Below are positions 18,126 to 24,810 of a stretch of DNA of 40,754 nucleotides, one piece after another. A model generated the notes under the pieces. The model had not been told where the DNA came from. It saw only the letters and a list, made by a program, of their open reading frames with translations, and made no database searches. How positions within the stretch are numbered: the stretch's first letter is position 1; each line of letters opens with the position of its first letter. The stretch covers positions 1 through 40,754 of the forward strand of contig JAFDHG010000036.1 in the NCBI GenBank assembly GCA_019308925.1, in the 5' to 3' direction. Origin of the DNA: Deltaproteobacteria bacterium. GTDB lineage: Bacteria > Desulfobacterota > B13-G15 > RBG-16-54-18. The position numbers and the translations under genes were made by a program.

Positions 18126-19140
18126 GGAAAAGACCATCCTGGTAACCGGTGGATGTGGCTTTATCGGAAGCAATTTCATCCACTACATGGTAGAGAAATA
18201 TCAGAGCTATCGAATCATCAATCTGGACAAATTGACCTATTGTGGCAACTTGGACAACCTCTGCGAACTAATCCATCATCCCCATTATACCTTTATCAAA
18301 GGAGACATCGCGGACAGGGAGAAGGTGAGGAGGATCCTCCAGAAGGAGAGGGTCGATGTTATAGTAAACTTTGCCGCTGAATCCCATGTGGACAGGAGCA
18401 TCGAGGACCCCGATCTGTTTTTGCGGACCAATATCTTGGGAACGCAGGTCTTATTGGAGGGGGCGCAGGAGATGGAAGTCCCCCTCTTTATCCAGATATC
18501 CACGGACGAGGTATATGGCTCCCTGGGGCCCACCGGTCTTTTTCGCGAGACAACCTACCTGAGGCCCAACAGCCCCTATGCGGCGAGCAAGGCCGCTGCC
18601 GATCTCTTGGTCAGGGCCTATATTAAGACCTACGGTATGGCTGCCATCATCACCCGTTGCTCAAACAACTACGGGCCATATCAATTTCCGGAAAAGCTGA
18701 TCCCTCTGATGATCAGCAATGCCCTGGAGGACAAAGAACTCCCGATCTACGGTGATGGGTTAAACGTCAGGGACTGGATATATGTAGAGGATCACTGCCG
18801 GGCCATAGACCTCATACTCCATAACGGCAGCAGCGGCGAGATATACAATATCGGCGCAGCCTGCGAGCGGACCAATCTACAAGTTATTAGGACCATTTTG
18901 GAGACATTGAACAAACCAGAGTCCTTGATCCGCTTTGTCAAAGACCGGCCCGGGCATGACCGAAGGTACGCCATGAACTCCTCCAAATTGCAGGAGGAGC
19001 TGGGTTGGCAGCCGGAGGTAAGGTTTGAGGAGGGAATAAAACAAACTATAAATTGGTACATAGATCACCAAGATTGGTGGCAGAGGATAAAGACAGGGGA
19101 ATATATGGAATATTATGAACGGATGTATGGGAATAGGTGA
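18118..19140 (+). CDS. rfbB: dTDP-glucose 4,6-dehydratase
   Basis: 340 residues from ATG 18118; in-frame ATGs at 18088 and 18100 lie within the upstream gene and would add residues before the Rossmann strand. The NAD-binding GGCGFIGSN motif, the STDEVYG segment and the YAASKAAAD catalytic YxxxK motif identify an RmlB-type extended SDR. It converts dTDP-glucose to dTDP-4-keto-6-deoxyglucose. It overlaps the RmlC-like gene by 8 nt and ends the envelope gene run, with a weak hairpin downstream at 19153-19172. Confidence 0.94.
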   Translation: MAEEKTILVTGGCGFIGSNFIHYMVEKYQSYRIINLDKLTYCGNLDNLCELIHHPHYTFIKGDIADREKVRRILQKERVDVIVNFAAESHVDRSIEDPDLFLRTNILGTQVLLEGAQEMEVPLFIQISTDEVYGSLGPTGLFRETTYLRPNSPYAASKAAADLLVRAYIKTYGMAAIITRCSNNYGPYQFPEKLIPLMISNALEDKELPIYGDGLNVRDWIYVEDHCRAIDLILHNGSSGEIYNIGAACERTNLQVIRTILETLNKPESLIRFVKDRPGHDRRYAMNSSKLQEELGWQPEVRFEEGIKQTINWYIDHQDWWQRIKTGEYMEYYERMYGNR

Positions 19141-19152
19141 GATGAACCACTG

Positions 19153-19172
19153 AGCCTTTTTGCCGAAAGGCT
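19153..19172. terminator. Weak hairpin between convergent rfbB and small membrane protein gene
   Basis: AGCCTTT (19153-19159) and AAAGGCT (19166-19172) form a 7-bp stem with a six-base loop. No clear T tract follows in either direction, so it may only contribute to termination. Confidence 0.35.
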
Positions 19173-19250
19173 GTCTCTTGGAAGGGTAGTCTATCCTATA
19201 GAACCTGATTCTTTCAGCCTTATCTCCGTGCACATCCCATGTTTACCCTG

Positions 19251-19517
19251 TCAATTCTGTTTGCTGAGTTTACTCTTTTTTACCCGTTTTTTTACTTCTG
19301 AACCTTTAAGTGCAAAAAAGAGTAATACCGTCACCCCTATAACGCCAATTGAACGTATTAGGGCAGTCCAAGGAGCTATTATGGGCTGTAACTGAGCAAG
19401 ATCCGCAGTAGGCTTTGCGTGCGTACCTTGCACGATTACTAATTGGGGGGTTGTCAAAATAGCTATGACTAAGGCAATAGCCCCTAATACAAGAATGATC
19501 CTTTGGTAAATACTCAT
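19251..19517 (-). CDS. Small two-helix membrane protein, unknown function
   Basis: 88 residues from ATG 19517, which has AAGGAGG ending 6 nt upstream; the GTG at 19523 abuts the ribosome binding site. Two hydrophobic segments are visible (about residues 8-26, LVLGAIALVIAILTTP; and about 55-75, GVIGVTVLLFFAL), followed by a very basic tail (KKRVKKSKLSK). The 25-residue stretch between them probably faces the periplasm. I do not recognise a family. It stands alone between the convergent rfbB and the tRNA gene. Confidence 0.6.
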   Translation of the reverse strand: MSIYQRIILVLGAIALVIAILTTPQLVIVQGTHAKPTADLAQLQPIIAPWTALIRSIGVIGVTVLLFFALKGSEVKKRVKKSKLSKQN

Positions 19518-19832
19518 AAACACCCTCCTTTTTATCTATTTGTTTCGTAATAAGGTTAGAGTTATGTTGTTTGTTAGTTCTAGTTACGCCTAGAAGAATA
19601 CGTATATCAAGCATTAGTTCAAAATGTAGCCATTGTCAAGCAAAACCTTGGGCAGCTATCCCTGATATTAGACCCCTTCCTTGGTTTATATGCCTCAAAA
19701 ATCCTCCACATTTGCCATGAGAGGGCCTATATCGTTGGGGTCTAACCAACAAACTTGTGAAGAAATTGAGGAAAAATGGGGGGAAAGTTGATGATACGCG
19801 TACCTCATTCATACCCCAAATGTTGAATGAAT
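19518..19832. other. Gene-free gap upstream of the small membrane protein gene
   Basis: No coding frame is convincing. A perfect minus-strand TTGACA lies at 19634-19639 with no good -10 box. TAGACCCC near 19668 and GGGGTCTA near 19737 form an inverted repeat about 60 bp apart of unknown meaning. Confidence 0.4.
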
Positions 19833-19860
19833 AAGGCTTAGGATCTTATTCCTAAGCCTT
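19833..19860 (-). terminator. Hairpin downstream of tRNA-Gly
   Basis: A perfect 11-bp stem (AAGGCTTAGGA at 19833-19843, TCCTAAGCCTT at 19850-19860) with a six-base loop lies about 30 bp beyond the tRNA 3' end. The T tract on the minus strand is weak. Confidence 0.55.
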
Positions 19861-19891
19861 TAAAAATGTTGATTTTATTTTTTGGCAAAAT

Positions 19892-19967
19892 TGGAGCGGG
19901 CAACGGGATTCGAACCCGCGACCCCAAGCTTGGGAAGCTTGTGCTCTACCTACTGAGCTATGCCCGC
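19892..19967 (-). tRNA. tRNA-Gly (anticodon CCC)
   Basis: The minus strand folds as a full cloverleaf: acceptor GCGGGCA/TGCCCGC, D-arm GCTCAGTAGGTAGAGC, anticodon stem CAAGC/GCTTG with loop TTCCCAA (anticodon CCC), T-arm GCGGG-TTCGAAT-CCCGT, and an encoded CCA end (76 nt with CCA). It reads GGG glycine codons. It is a possible integration target, but no integrase or attachment-site duplication is visible nearby. Confidence 0.97.
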
Positions 19968-20010
19968 TTATAAATAAAATAAATTATTCCCTCCTCCTTT
20001 GTCAATACCC

Positions 20011-20235
20011 AAACCCTCATGAGGGTTTGCCCTCAGCCAGCCATAAAAATACGCCTTCCCCAAACTTTTGTCTTCCTTTGAGGGGGTAAACCCCCTCAAT
20101 CACCCCCAAAAAGAGGTATATTCTTTGTTTTGTGGGTTTCAGGGGGCATTGCCCCCTGAAGTAAGGCCGAAAAATACCGCAGGGTCGAGGCATTTTTAAG
20201 CTTTTCACCGTACCTTGACATTTTCACGGTGAAAA
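20011..20235 (+). repeat. Modular intergenic repeat, copy 1 (diverged)
   Basis: It starts with a perfect 18-bp palindrome (AAACCCTCA|TGAGGGTTT, 20011-20028). A segment resembling the left part of the other copies follows (AGCCATAAAAATACGCCTTCC). Next come hairpins TTGAGGGGG-TAAA-CCCCCTCAA (20078-20099) and TTCAGGGGGC-ATT-GCCCCCTGAA (20138-20160), and finally TTTTCACCGT/ACGGTGAAAA (20202-20235). The TTCAGGGGG module recurs in copy 3, and the end motifs recur in copies 2 and 3. The 63-codon minus frame across it is a by-product. Confidence 0.7.
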
Positions 20236-20239
20236 TAAT

Positions 20240-20263
20240 GGGGATCATCAGCTGATGATCCCC
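20240..20263 (-). terminator. Perfect 24-bp palindrome, likely terminator of the PxxKW gene
   Basis: GGGGATCATCAG is followed directly by its exact reverse complement. On the minus strand it is followed by CATTATTTT, 33 bp after the PxxKW gene stop. It directly abuts repeat copy 1. Confidence 0.5.
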
Positions 20264-20295
20264 GCCTCTTCCCTTTGCATAGCCCCTCCTTTATG

Positions 20296-20583
20296 TTATC
20301 TGTGGATGTTATTCCTCTTGGAGGCCTTCAAGGGGTTGATCTTCCTTTCATTGTTCTTGTTCTGTTCCTTCTTAACATGGGTGGCTAGGGAGCAGGGGCT
20401 GTTGAGCCACTTCAGCCGAGGCTCGCTATAGGTATTGCAATAGAGACCAGTGGGATATTCAACCACGCGATCGCACCCTCGGCATTCCTCTACAATGGGA
20501 TAGCATTTCCCTCCGTTGTAGGTACACCCATTCTTCCCCATGAAGATACACTCCGTCCCTGCCTTTACTGTTTGACAAACCAT
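20296..20583 (-). CDS. PxxKW-type small cysteine-rich protein
   Basis: 95 residues from ATG 20583, fixed by GGGAGGTGATAACC just upstream; longer in-frame starts run back through a palindrome. Eight cysteines are spaced as C3, C12, C20, C27, C34, C37, C49 and C64, and PRLKW (residues 55-59) matches the PxxKW signature of a small Cys-rich family common in sulfate-reducing delta-proteobacteria. The Cys pattern suggests metal or Fe-S binding, but no function is known to me. The C-terminal 30 residues are basic and low in complexity (KKEQNKNNERK). Divergent from the brkB-like gene. Confidence 0.8.
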   Translation of the reverse strand: MVCQTVKAGTECIFMGKNGCTYNGGKCYPIVEECRGCDRVVEYPTGLYCNTYSEPRLKWLNSPCSLATHVKKEQNKNNERKINPLKASKRNNIHR

Positions 20584-20617
20584 GGTTATCACCTCCCTTC
20601 CTTTGAGGATTAATTTT

Positions 20618-20641
20618 GGGGTCAGATCAAGGTCTGGCCCC
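20618..20641. repeat. REP-like palindrome upstream of PxxKW gene
   Basis: GGGGTCAGA (20618-20626) and TCTGGCCCC (20633-20641) pair with one G-T wobble around a six-base loop. The sequence resembles REP-type palindromes with GGGGTCAGA cores. It would sit in the 5' leader of the PxxKW mRNA. Confidence 0.45.
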
Positions 20642-20736
20642 ATTTCCCACAAGCGAAAAAGGAAGAGTTTATGTAACAACTTTGGCTTTGATTGTCAAGG
20701 GAGATTTTGCGGCAGAGGCAAATTTATACTTTGGTG

Positions 20737-20765
20737 TTGACAATAGGGATAAAATGATCTATTTT
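20737..20765 (+). promoter_or_regulatory. Candidate promoter for the brkB-like gene
   Basis: A perfect TTGACA (20737-20742) and TATTTT (20760-20765, 4 of 6) are separated by 17 bp. The start codon lies 22 nt downstream of the -10 box. Confidence 0.5.
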
Positions 20766-20786
20766 TGGTTTTGTTTGAGAGGACTT

Positions 20787-22037
20787 ATGAAAGTACCAAC
20801 TCTCCAAGGGATTAAAAAGTCATTCAGATCTTTGGCCATATTGATATATGCCGTTCGTGAATTCATCAAGGACAACTGCCCTCGAGTGGCAGCGGCCTTG
20901 ACCTATATCACCCTCCTTTCTTTCGTTCCCGTGGTGGCCATCTCCCTCTCCATGCTGTCCCGGTTTAAGACCTCTCAAGAGGCATTTTTGGGCTTTATCT
21001 TTCAATATCTCATCCCCACCCCTTCCTTACAGGAGACCATTATCACAAACATAAAAACATTTGCCCAGCAGACCACTACGTTGAGCATCTTCGGCGGTCT
21101 CTTTCTCATCATCACCGCCGTTTCTCTCTTGTATACCATAGAGGGGACCTTTAACCAGGTATGGGGGGTTACTGTGAGGCGCCCCTTCGTGAGCAAATTT
21201 ACCGCTTTTTGGAGCGTGATCACCCTTTCCCCCATCTTGATCGCTGTAGCCTTGCTCCTATCCTTGAAGTTAAGCAAGGCCCCCTTAGTGGGGAGCATCT
21301 TAAAGATTGCTGTAATAAAGGGATCCATCCATTATTTTCTCCCCTTCTTTTTGACCTTTTTGGCCATCTTCATCATCTATCGCATCCTTCCTTATACGCG
21401 AGTAAAGGTAAGACCTGCCATAATAGGATCCCTGATAGCTACCTTCCTCTTTCAGGTGGCCCGCTGGGGGTTTGAGGTCTACATTACTGAGTTCGCCCAC
21501 TTTGACAAGATATACGGGATGTTAGGGGTCCTGCCCATGTTCTTTATCTGGATCTATATATGTTGGCTGGTGATCCTCTTAGGCGGGGAGGTCACTTACA
21601 GCGTGCAAAACATAAGGTTAGAGACAAAGAGTGAAAAATTCACTGAGGACAATTACGATGCTTACCATGCCCTAAGGGTGATGATGGCCATCGGCCGCAG
21701 CTTCCTGAAGGGAGATGGAGCCACATCACTGGACGCGCTAGCTGAGAGATTGGGGATACCTTACAGTCTTTTGGTAGGCATTCTTAATCGTCTCAGAGAA
21801 AAAGGGGTTGTGCGCTCAGTGGATGAGGGCAAGGTGGTATACCTTCCGGCCAGGTCTCTGGACAGGATAACTATCCAAGAGGTGGTGGAGGGCGTCCAAG
21901 GCGACCCCTTCCGTTTCCCACCTCCTCCTTATCGTGGTCAGGATGAAAAGGCCATCCACCGCTTCTTCCAAGAGGCCCAAAAGGGGGTCCAGGATATTCT
22001 TAAGGGGATCACCATTGAGGTCTTGCTGACTTGCTGA
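20787..22037 (+). CDS. YihY/BrkB-type membrane protein with C-terminal winged-helix region
   Basis: 416 residues from ATG 20787, behind GAGAGGACTT; the longer frame from 20616 includes a REP-like palindrome and the promoter. Six or so hydrophobic segments occupy about residues 30-280, with the family signature near the first (NCPRVAAALTYITLLSFVPV) and the late motif LGVLPMFFIWIYICWLVILLGGEVTY. Residues about 290-400 are soluble and look like a winged-helix (LDALAERLGIPYSLLVGILNRLREKGVV). The family was once called ribonuclease BN but is an inner-membrane protein of unsettled function. The C-terminal extension is common in delta-proteobacterial members. Confidence 0.88.
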   Translation: MKVPTLQGIKKSFRSLAILIYAVREFIKDNCPRVAAALTYITLLSFVPVVAISLSMLSRFKTSQEAFLGFIFQYLIPTPSLQETIITNIKTFAQQTTTLSIFGGLFLIITAVSLLYTIEGTFNQVWGVTVRRPFVSKFTAFWSVITLSPILIAVALLLSLKLSKAPLVGSILKIAVIKGSIHYFLPFFLTFLAIFIIYRILPYTRVKVRPAIIGSLIATFLFQVARWGFEVYITEFAHFDKIYGMLGVLPMFFIWIYICWLVILLGGEVTYSVQNIRLETKSEKFTEDNYDAYHALRVMMAIGRSFLKGDGATSLDALAERLGIPYSLLVGILNRLREKGVVRSVDEGKVVYLPARSLDRITIQEVVEGVQGDPFRFPPPPYRGQDEKAIHRFFQEAQKGVQDILKGITIEVLLTC

Positions 22038-22042
22038 AGGGA

Positions 22043-22285
22043 TCAAAGGGATAGATGCCCCAGCAAGACCCTCCTCGGTTTCAAATCCTTCAGGAGGTTG
22101 AAAAGGGTCCTCTGCCGGGCCAAGAGATGCTTCCACCCTCCGATATGGACTGTATTACCTCTTGGATATTGCGTCAGGACCCTTTTTATCCTCTTTGCCA
22201 TGATCCTATCCCTCTTTTTCCTTTCCTCGTCCATGGGGATAAACTGTTGACAGGGAGATCCCCTTCCATCGAGCAATAGATTCAC
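22043..22285 (-). pseudogene. Truncated remnant of a larger gene (C-terminal fragment)
   Basis: An 80-codon frame from GTG 22285 carries a coherent-looking C-terminus: a charged helix (MDEERKKRDRIMAKRIKRVL), then GNTVHIGGWKHLL, TLFNLLKDLKPRRVLL. The same frame reads on upstream through a TAG into GEKLYLFGAV and then another stop, which suggests a decayed longer gene. The pattern of MA-x2-I followed by VHxGGWxHL recalls the C-terminal part of Tiki/ChaN- or TraB-like proteins, but I cannot assign it firmly. There is no proper ribosome binding site. It is tail-to-tail with the brkB-like gene. Confidence 0.4.
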
Positions 22286-22419
22286 AGCTCCAAACAGATA
22301 TAACTTTTCACCCTAGTCAAGATGTCCATCTCAAGGGTATAATTGAAGAAGACCGGCTTTGGGAGGTAAAGGCATGGAGGTAAAGAGGTCTGGCTGGTGG
22401 ACCACGGGAGAGAGCAAAG

Positions 22420-23139
22420 GTGCAACTTGAGAACATCAGGATAGTTTTGGTCCATCCTCAAGGCATGATGAATATCGGCTCTGTCGCTAGGGCAATAAAG
22501 AATATGGGCCTAAAGGAGTTGGCCTTGGTGGATCCGGCTGGTTCTCCGCTGCACCCTGATGCCCGCGTGATGGCCGTGCGGGCGCAGGATATCCTAGAAG
22601 ATGCCCTAATCTTTTCCCATTTGGCGGATGCCATTGCCGATTGTACCTGGGTGATCGGGACCACTAGGCGGAGAGGAAAAGGAAGGGAGGGATTGATTGA
22701 TCCGAGGCAGATGGCGGGGGAGATAATAGAAATAGCCCCACAGAACAGGGTGGCCGTGGTCTTCGGCCCAGAGGACAAGGGTCTCTCCAACAGGGATCTT
22801 GATCTATGTCAGCGTTTGGTGACCATCCCTGCCCATGAGGAGTTTGGTTCCCTGAACTTGGCCCAGGCCGTTGTGGTCACCTGTTATGAGATCTACATGG
22901 CCGCCCATCACAAGGAGGCCTTCCCACGGCCCCACAGGCTGGCTACCTCCGAGGAACTAGAGGGGATGTACGGGCATATGGAGGAGGCCCTTCTGCGCAT
23001 AGGTTTTCTAGATGAGAAAAACCCCAAACGGATGATGGCGGTGCTGAGGAGGATCTTCAGCAGGGCAAAGCTCAACTCCAGAGAGGTCAAGATCCTCCGA
23101 GGGATCTGCCGGCAGGTAAACTGGTATAGCAGACGCTAA
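22420..23139 (+). CDS. trmJ: tRNA (cytidine/uridine-2'-O-)-methyltransferase TrmJ-like (SPOUT family)
   Basis: 239 residues, GTG start behind GGGAGAGAGC. SPOUT motifs are present: motif 1 HPQGMMNIGSVARAIKNMG, motif 2 VAVVFGPEDKGLSNRDLDLC and motif 3 IPAHEEFGSLNLAQAVVVTCYE. The C-terminal extension (residues about 160-239) is as in TrmJ. The expected reaction is SAM-dependent 2'-O-methylation of tRNA position 32; the substrate choice is by family only. It forms a lone transcription unit. Confidence 0.9.
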   Translation: MQLENIRIVLVHPQGMMNIGSVARAIKNMGLKELALVDPAGSPLHPDARVMAVRAQDILEDALIFSHLADAIADCTWVIGTTRRRGKGREGLIDPRQMAGEIIEIAPQNRVAVVFGPEDKGLSNRDLDLCQRLVTIPAHEEFGSLNLAQAVVVTCYEIYMAAHHKEAFPRPHRLATSEELEGMYGHMEEALLRIGFLDEKNPKRMMAVLRRIFSRAKLNSREVKILRGICRQVNWYSRR

Positions 23140-23395
23140 TCCCCACCCTCCAGGAAGATAGAGGCGGTCAGTGGATAGCTATTCAGTGCGCATGCTCGTG
23201 TATCTCTTGCTCATGATCGGGATGATCGTGCTCATGGGTCGGCAACCCTCCCTCAGGATGGGGTTTATCATGTTACCATTTTTTTAAATTATCTTTTTAA
23301 GGGAAATGGCGCCTACTTTAAATTTAAGGGAAAATAAAGGGGCTGTCAATCTTTTATGCTGGCTTGCCCATTAACCTGTTGTCAACCTTTGTCCC

Positions 23396-23965
23396 TTAAA
23401 GCCTCACCACCACCTGCACCATCCCGATGATCCCCCCCAGGATGCCACCGAAGTAGGTGATATATTTCAACTCCTTCTTGGAGACCTTGAGGATCACCTC
23501 CTCTACCTTTCGGGGGTGGAAGTCATTGAGGATCCGCTTATAGATGAACTCCTCCATCTTCCCCCCCACTGCCTCGGCCTCCAGTCGCTTGATGATCCGT
23601 TCCACGGCCTTGTTTACGCTTCTCTGGAGATATTCATTGTCCAAGAGGGTGGTCAGCGGCCTGAGGACCAGTGACCTCTGTACCCTCTTTTTGACCTCCT
23701 CGGTCAGCACCTCTCCAAGCTTCATCTCCTTCAAAATATTTTTGATATCGGCCCCGCTTAGAAAGTGGTCTCTGATGGCCCTGGAGACCTCCTGGGCCAA
23801 CCTTTCGATGCGGGCGGGGATCAGGCCCGGAGTGAAGGGGATCCTAAAACGCCAAATCCGCTTCTCTTCATAAGGGTGAAAGAGCATCCAGATGGCGATG
23901 GTGTTGGTGAGCCAACCGATCAAGGCGCCGATAAAGGGATAAAAGAGGATGTAGAAGGACTTCAT
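23396..23965 (-). CDS. DUF445 family membrane-associated protein
   Basis: 189 residues from ATG 23965, with AAGAGAG upstream; the start at 24031 would lie inside the upstream gene and precede the membrane segment. The family signature FIGALIGWLTNTIAIWMLFHPY, then FTPGLIPARIERLA, opens the protein. A C-terminal GGILGGIIGMVQVVV hydrophobic segment closes it. Such short DUF445 proteins (YheB-like) are membrane-bound and of unknown function. The upstream gene overlaps only at the longer start. It is convergent with trmJ across a 256-bp gap. Confidence 0.85.
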   Translation of the reverse strand: MKSFYILFYPFIGALIGWLTNTIAIWMLFHPYEEKRIWRFRIPFTPGLIPARIERLAQEVSRAIRDHFLSGADIKNILKEMKLGEVLTEEVKKRVQRSLVLRPLTTLLDNEYLQRSVNKAVERIIKRLEAEAVGGKMEEFIYKRILNDFHPRKVEEVILKVSKKELKYITYFGGILGGIIGMVQVVVRL

Positions 23966-24014
23966 GAAACTCTCTTGAGGATATGGATGAGGTATAAGGA
24001 AAGTATAGAGCTCA

Positions 24015-24494
24015 TCAGAGCATCCAGTCAAAGTGCTTTATAAATCTGTTGGTGAGGATGAAGTACCTTTCCACGATGACCTCAGCCAGGAAACGGCGCA
24101 ACCTATGGAGATAGGCCTTGGTGGACTCCACCTCCTCTTCATCCTCCAAAAACTCCGGCCTAAAACCTCCGATAAAGATACTTCCGGGTTCAGGCGTGGC
24201 TTCCATTCTCTTCGTTTCCCCTTCCTTAATCCGGATGAACCTCTCCAGCTCTTCCACCGAAGCGAAAAATGGCTCCCACAAGCCTGCCCGTTTCACCACC
24301 CTCCCCAACTCCCTAACCAGGGCCTCTTCTTCCTCTGGAAAGCCCTCTAGTTCCCACCCGAGCCTCTTTCTCAGGGGGAGACTTTGACGGACGGGCGGCC
24401 ATTCTAAGATCCGTCTTATGATGGCGGACAGAGGGACCCCTTCACCTTGAAGGTCTCGCAATACCGCTGCACCAAAGGAGATTTCCTCCCGCAT
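24015..24494 (-). CDS. Hypothetical protein paired with DUF445 gene
   Basis: 159 residues, acidic and helical, with no membrane segments. Visible features are a Trp/Pro segment (ILEWPPVRQSLPLRKRLGWELEG), a Glu-rich middle (PEEEEALVRELGRVV) and a C-terminal helix (LHRLRRFLAEVIVERYFI). I do not recognise a family. It is followed 49 nt later by the DUF445 gene on the same strand, so they probably form an operon. Codon use resembles the neighbours, which supports a real gene. The weak AAAGGG lies about 10 nt before the ATG. Confidence 0.6.
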   Translation of the reverse strand: MREEISFGAAVLRDLQGEGVPLSAIIRRILEWPPVRQSLPLRKRLGWELEGFPEEEEALVRELGRVVKRAGLWEPFFASVEELERFIRIKEGETKRMEATPEPGSIFIGGFRPEFLEDEEEVESTKAYLHRLRRFLAEVIVERYFILTNRFIKHFDWML

Positions 24495-24523
24495 CTTCTA
24501 TCCCTTTCGCACCTATTGCTTAC

Positions 24524-24707
24524 TAAACCTCATAAGGGTTTAATCTTACCCAGCCCATGAAAATACCATTTCCCAAAGAGGGATTCAAGGATTCGAGGAT
24601 TCAAGGGTTCAAGTGTTTGTTGTTCACTAGAACCCAAGACCCCTAGGTTCCTAGAATCCTGCCTTAGCTTGGAAGCTCACTTTTACCGTGAAATCTTCAC
24701 GGTAAAA
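24524..24707 (+). repeat. Modular intergenic repeat, copy 2
   Basis: The element starts with TAAACC/GGTTTA around CATAA (24524-24542). The core (24553-24666) contains AAATACCATTTCCC, four tandem octamers related to GGATTCAA, then an ACTAGAACCC and CCTAGGTTCCTAG stretch. By eye it matches copy 3 in reverse complement across about 114 bp, apart from a 20-bp duplication there. The end is a perfect 12-bp hairpin, TTTTACCGTGAA-ATC-TTCACGGTAAAA (24681-24707). It fills most of the gap between the hypothetical gene and fusA. Confidence 0.85.
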
Positions 24708-24745
24708 ATAGCACAAAAGGCGAAGGGGGTAAAGGGAGGGTGTAA

Positions 24746-24774
24746 TTGACCCTAACGATTCTTTGTGATAAAAA
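24746..24774 (+). promoter_or_regulatory. Candidate promoter for fusA
   Basis: TTGACC (24746-24751, 5 of 6) and TAAAAA (24769-24774, 4 of 6) are separated by 17 bp, just beyond the end of repeat copy 2. Confidence 0.45.
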
Positions 24775-24810
24775 ATAGTAATTTCCCCCAAACATTCGAT
24801 TTCTTCCGGG

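Noticed and set aside
19892-19967. Integration of a mobile element at tRNA-Gly
   Set aside because: No integrase gene and no direct repeat of the tRNA 3' end were found in the surrounding 10 kb.
20017-20208. 63-codon minus-strand frame
   Set aside because: It lies wholly inside modular repeat copy 1 and encodes translated palindromes with no recognisable protein features.
23192-23287. 31-residue hydrophobic plus-strand frame (MLVYLLLMIGMIVLMG)
   Set aside because: The hydrophobic content follows from being opposite His codons on the other strand; no ribosome binding site is present.
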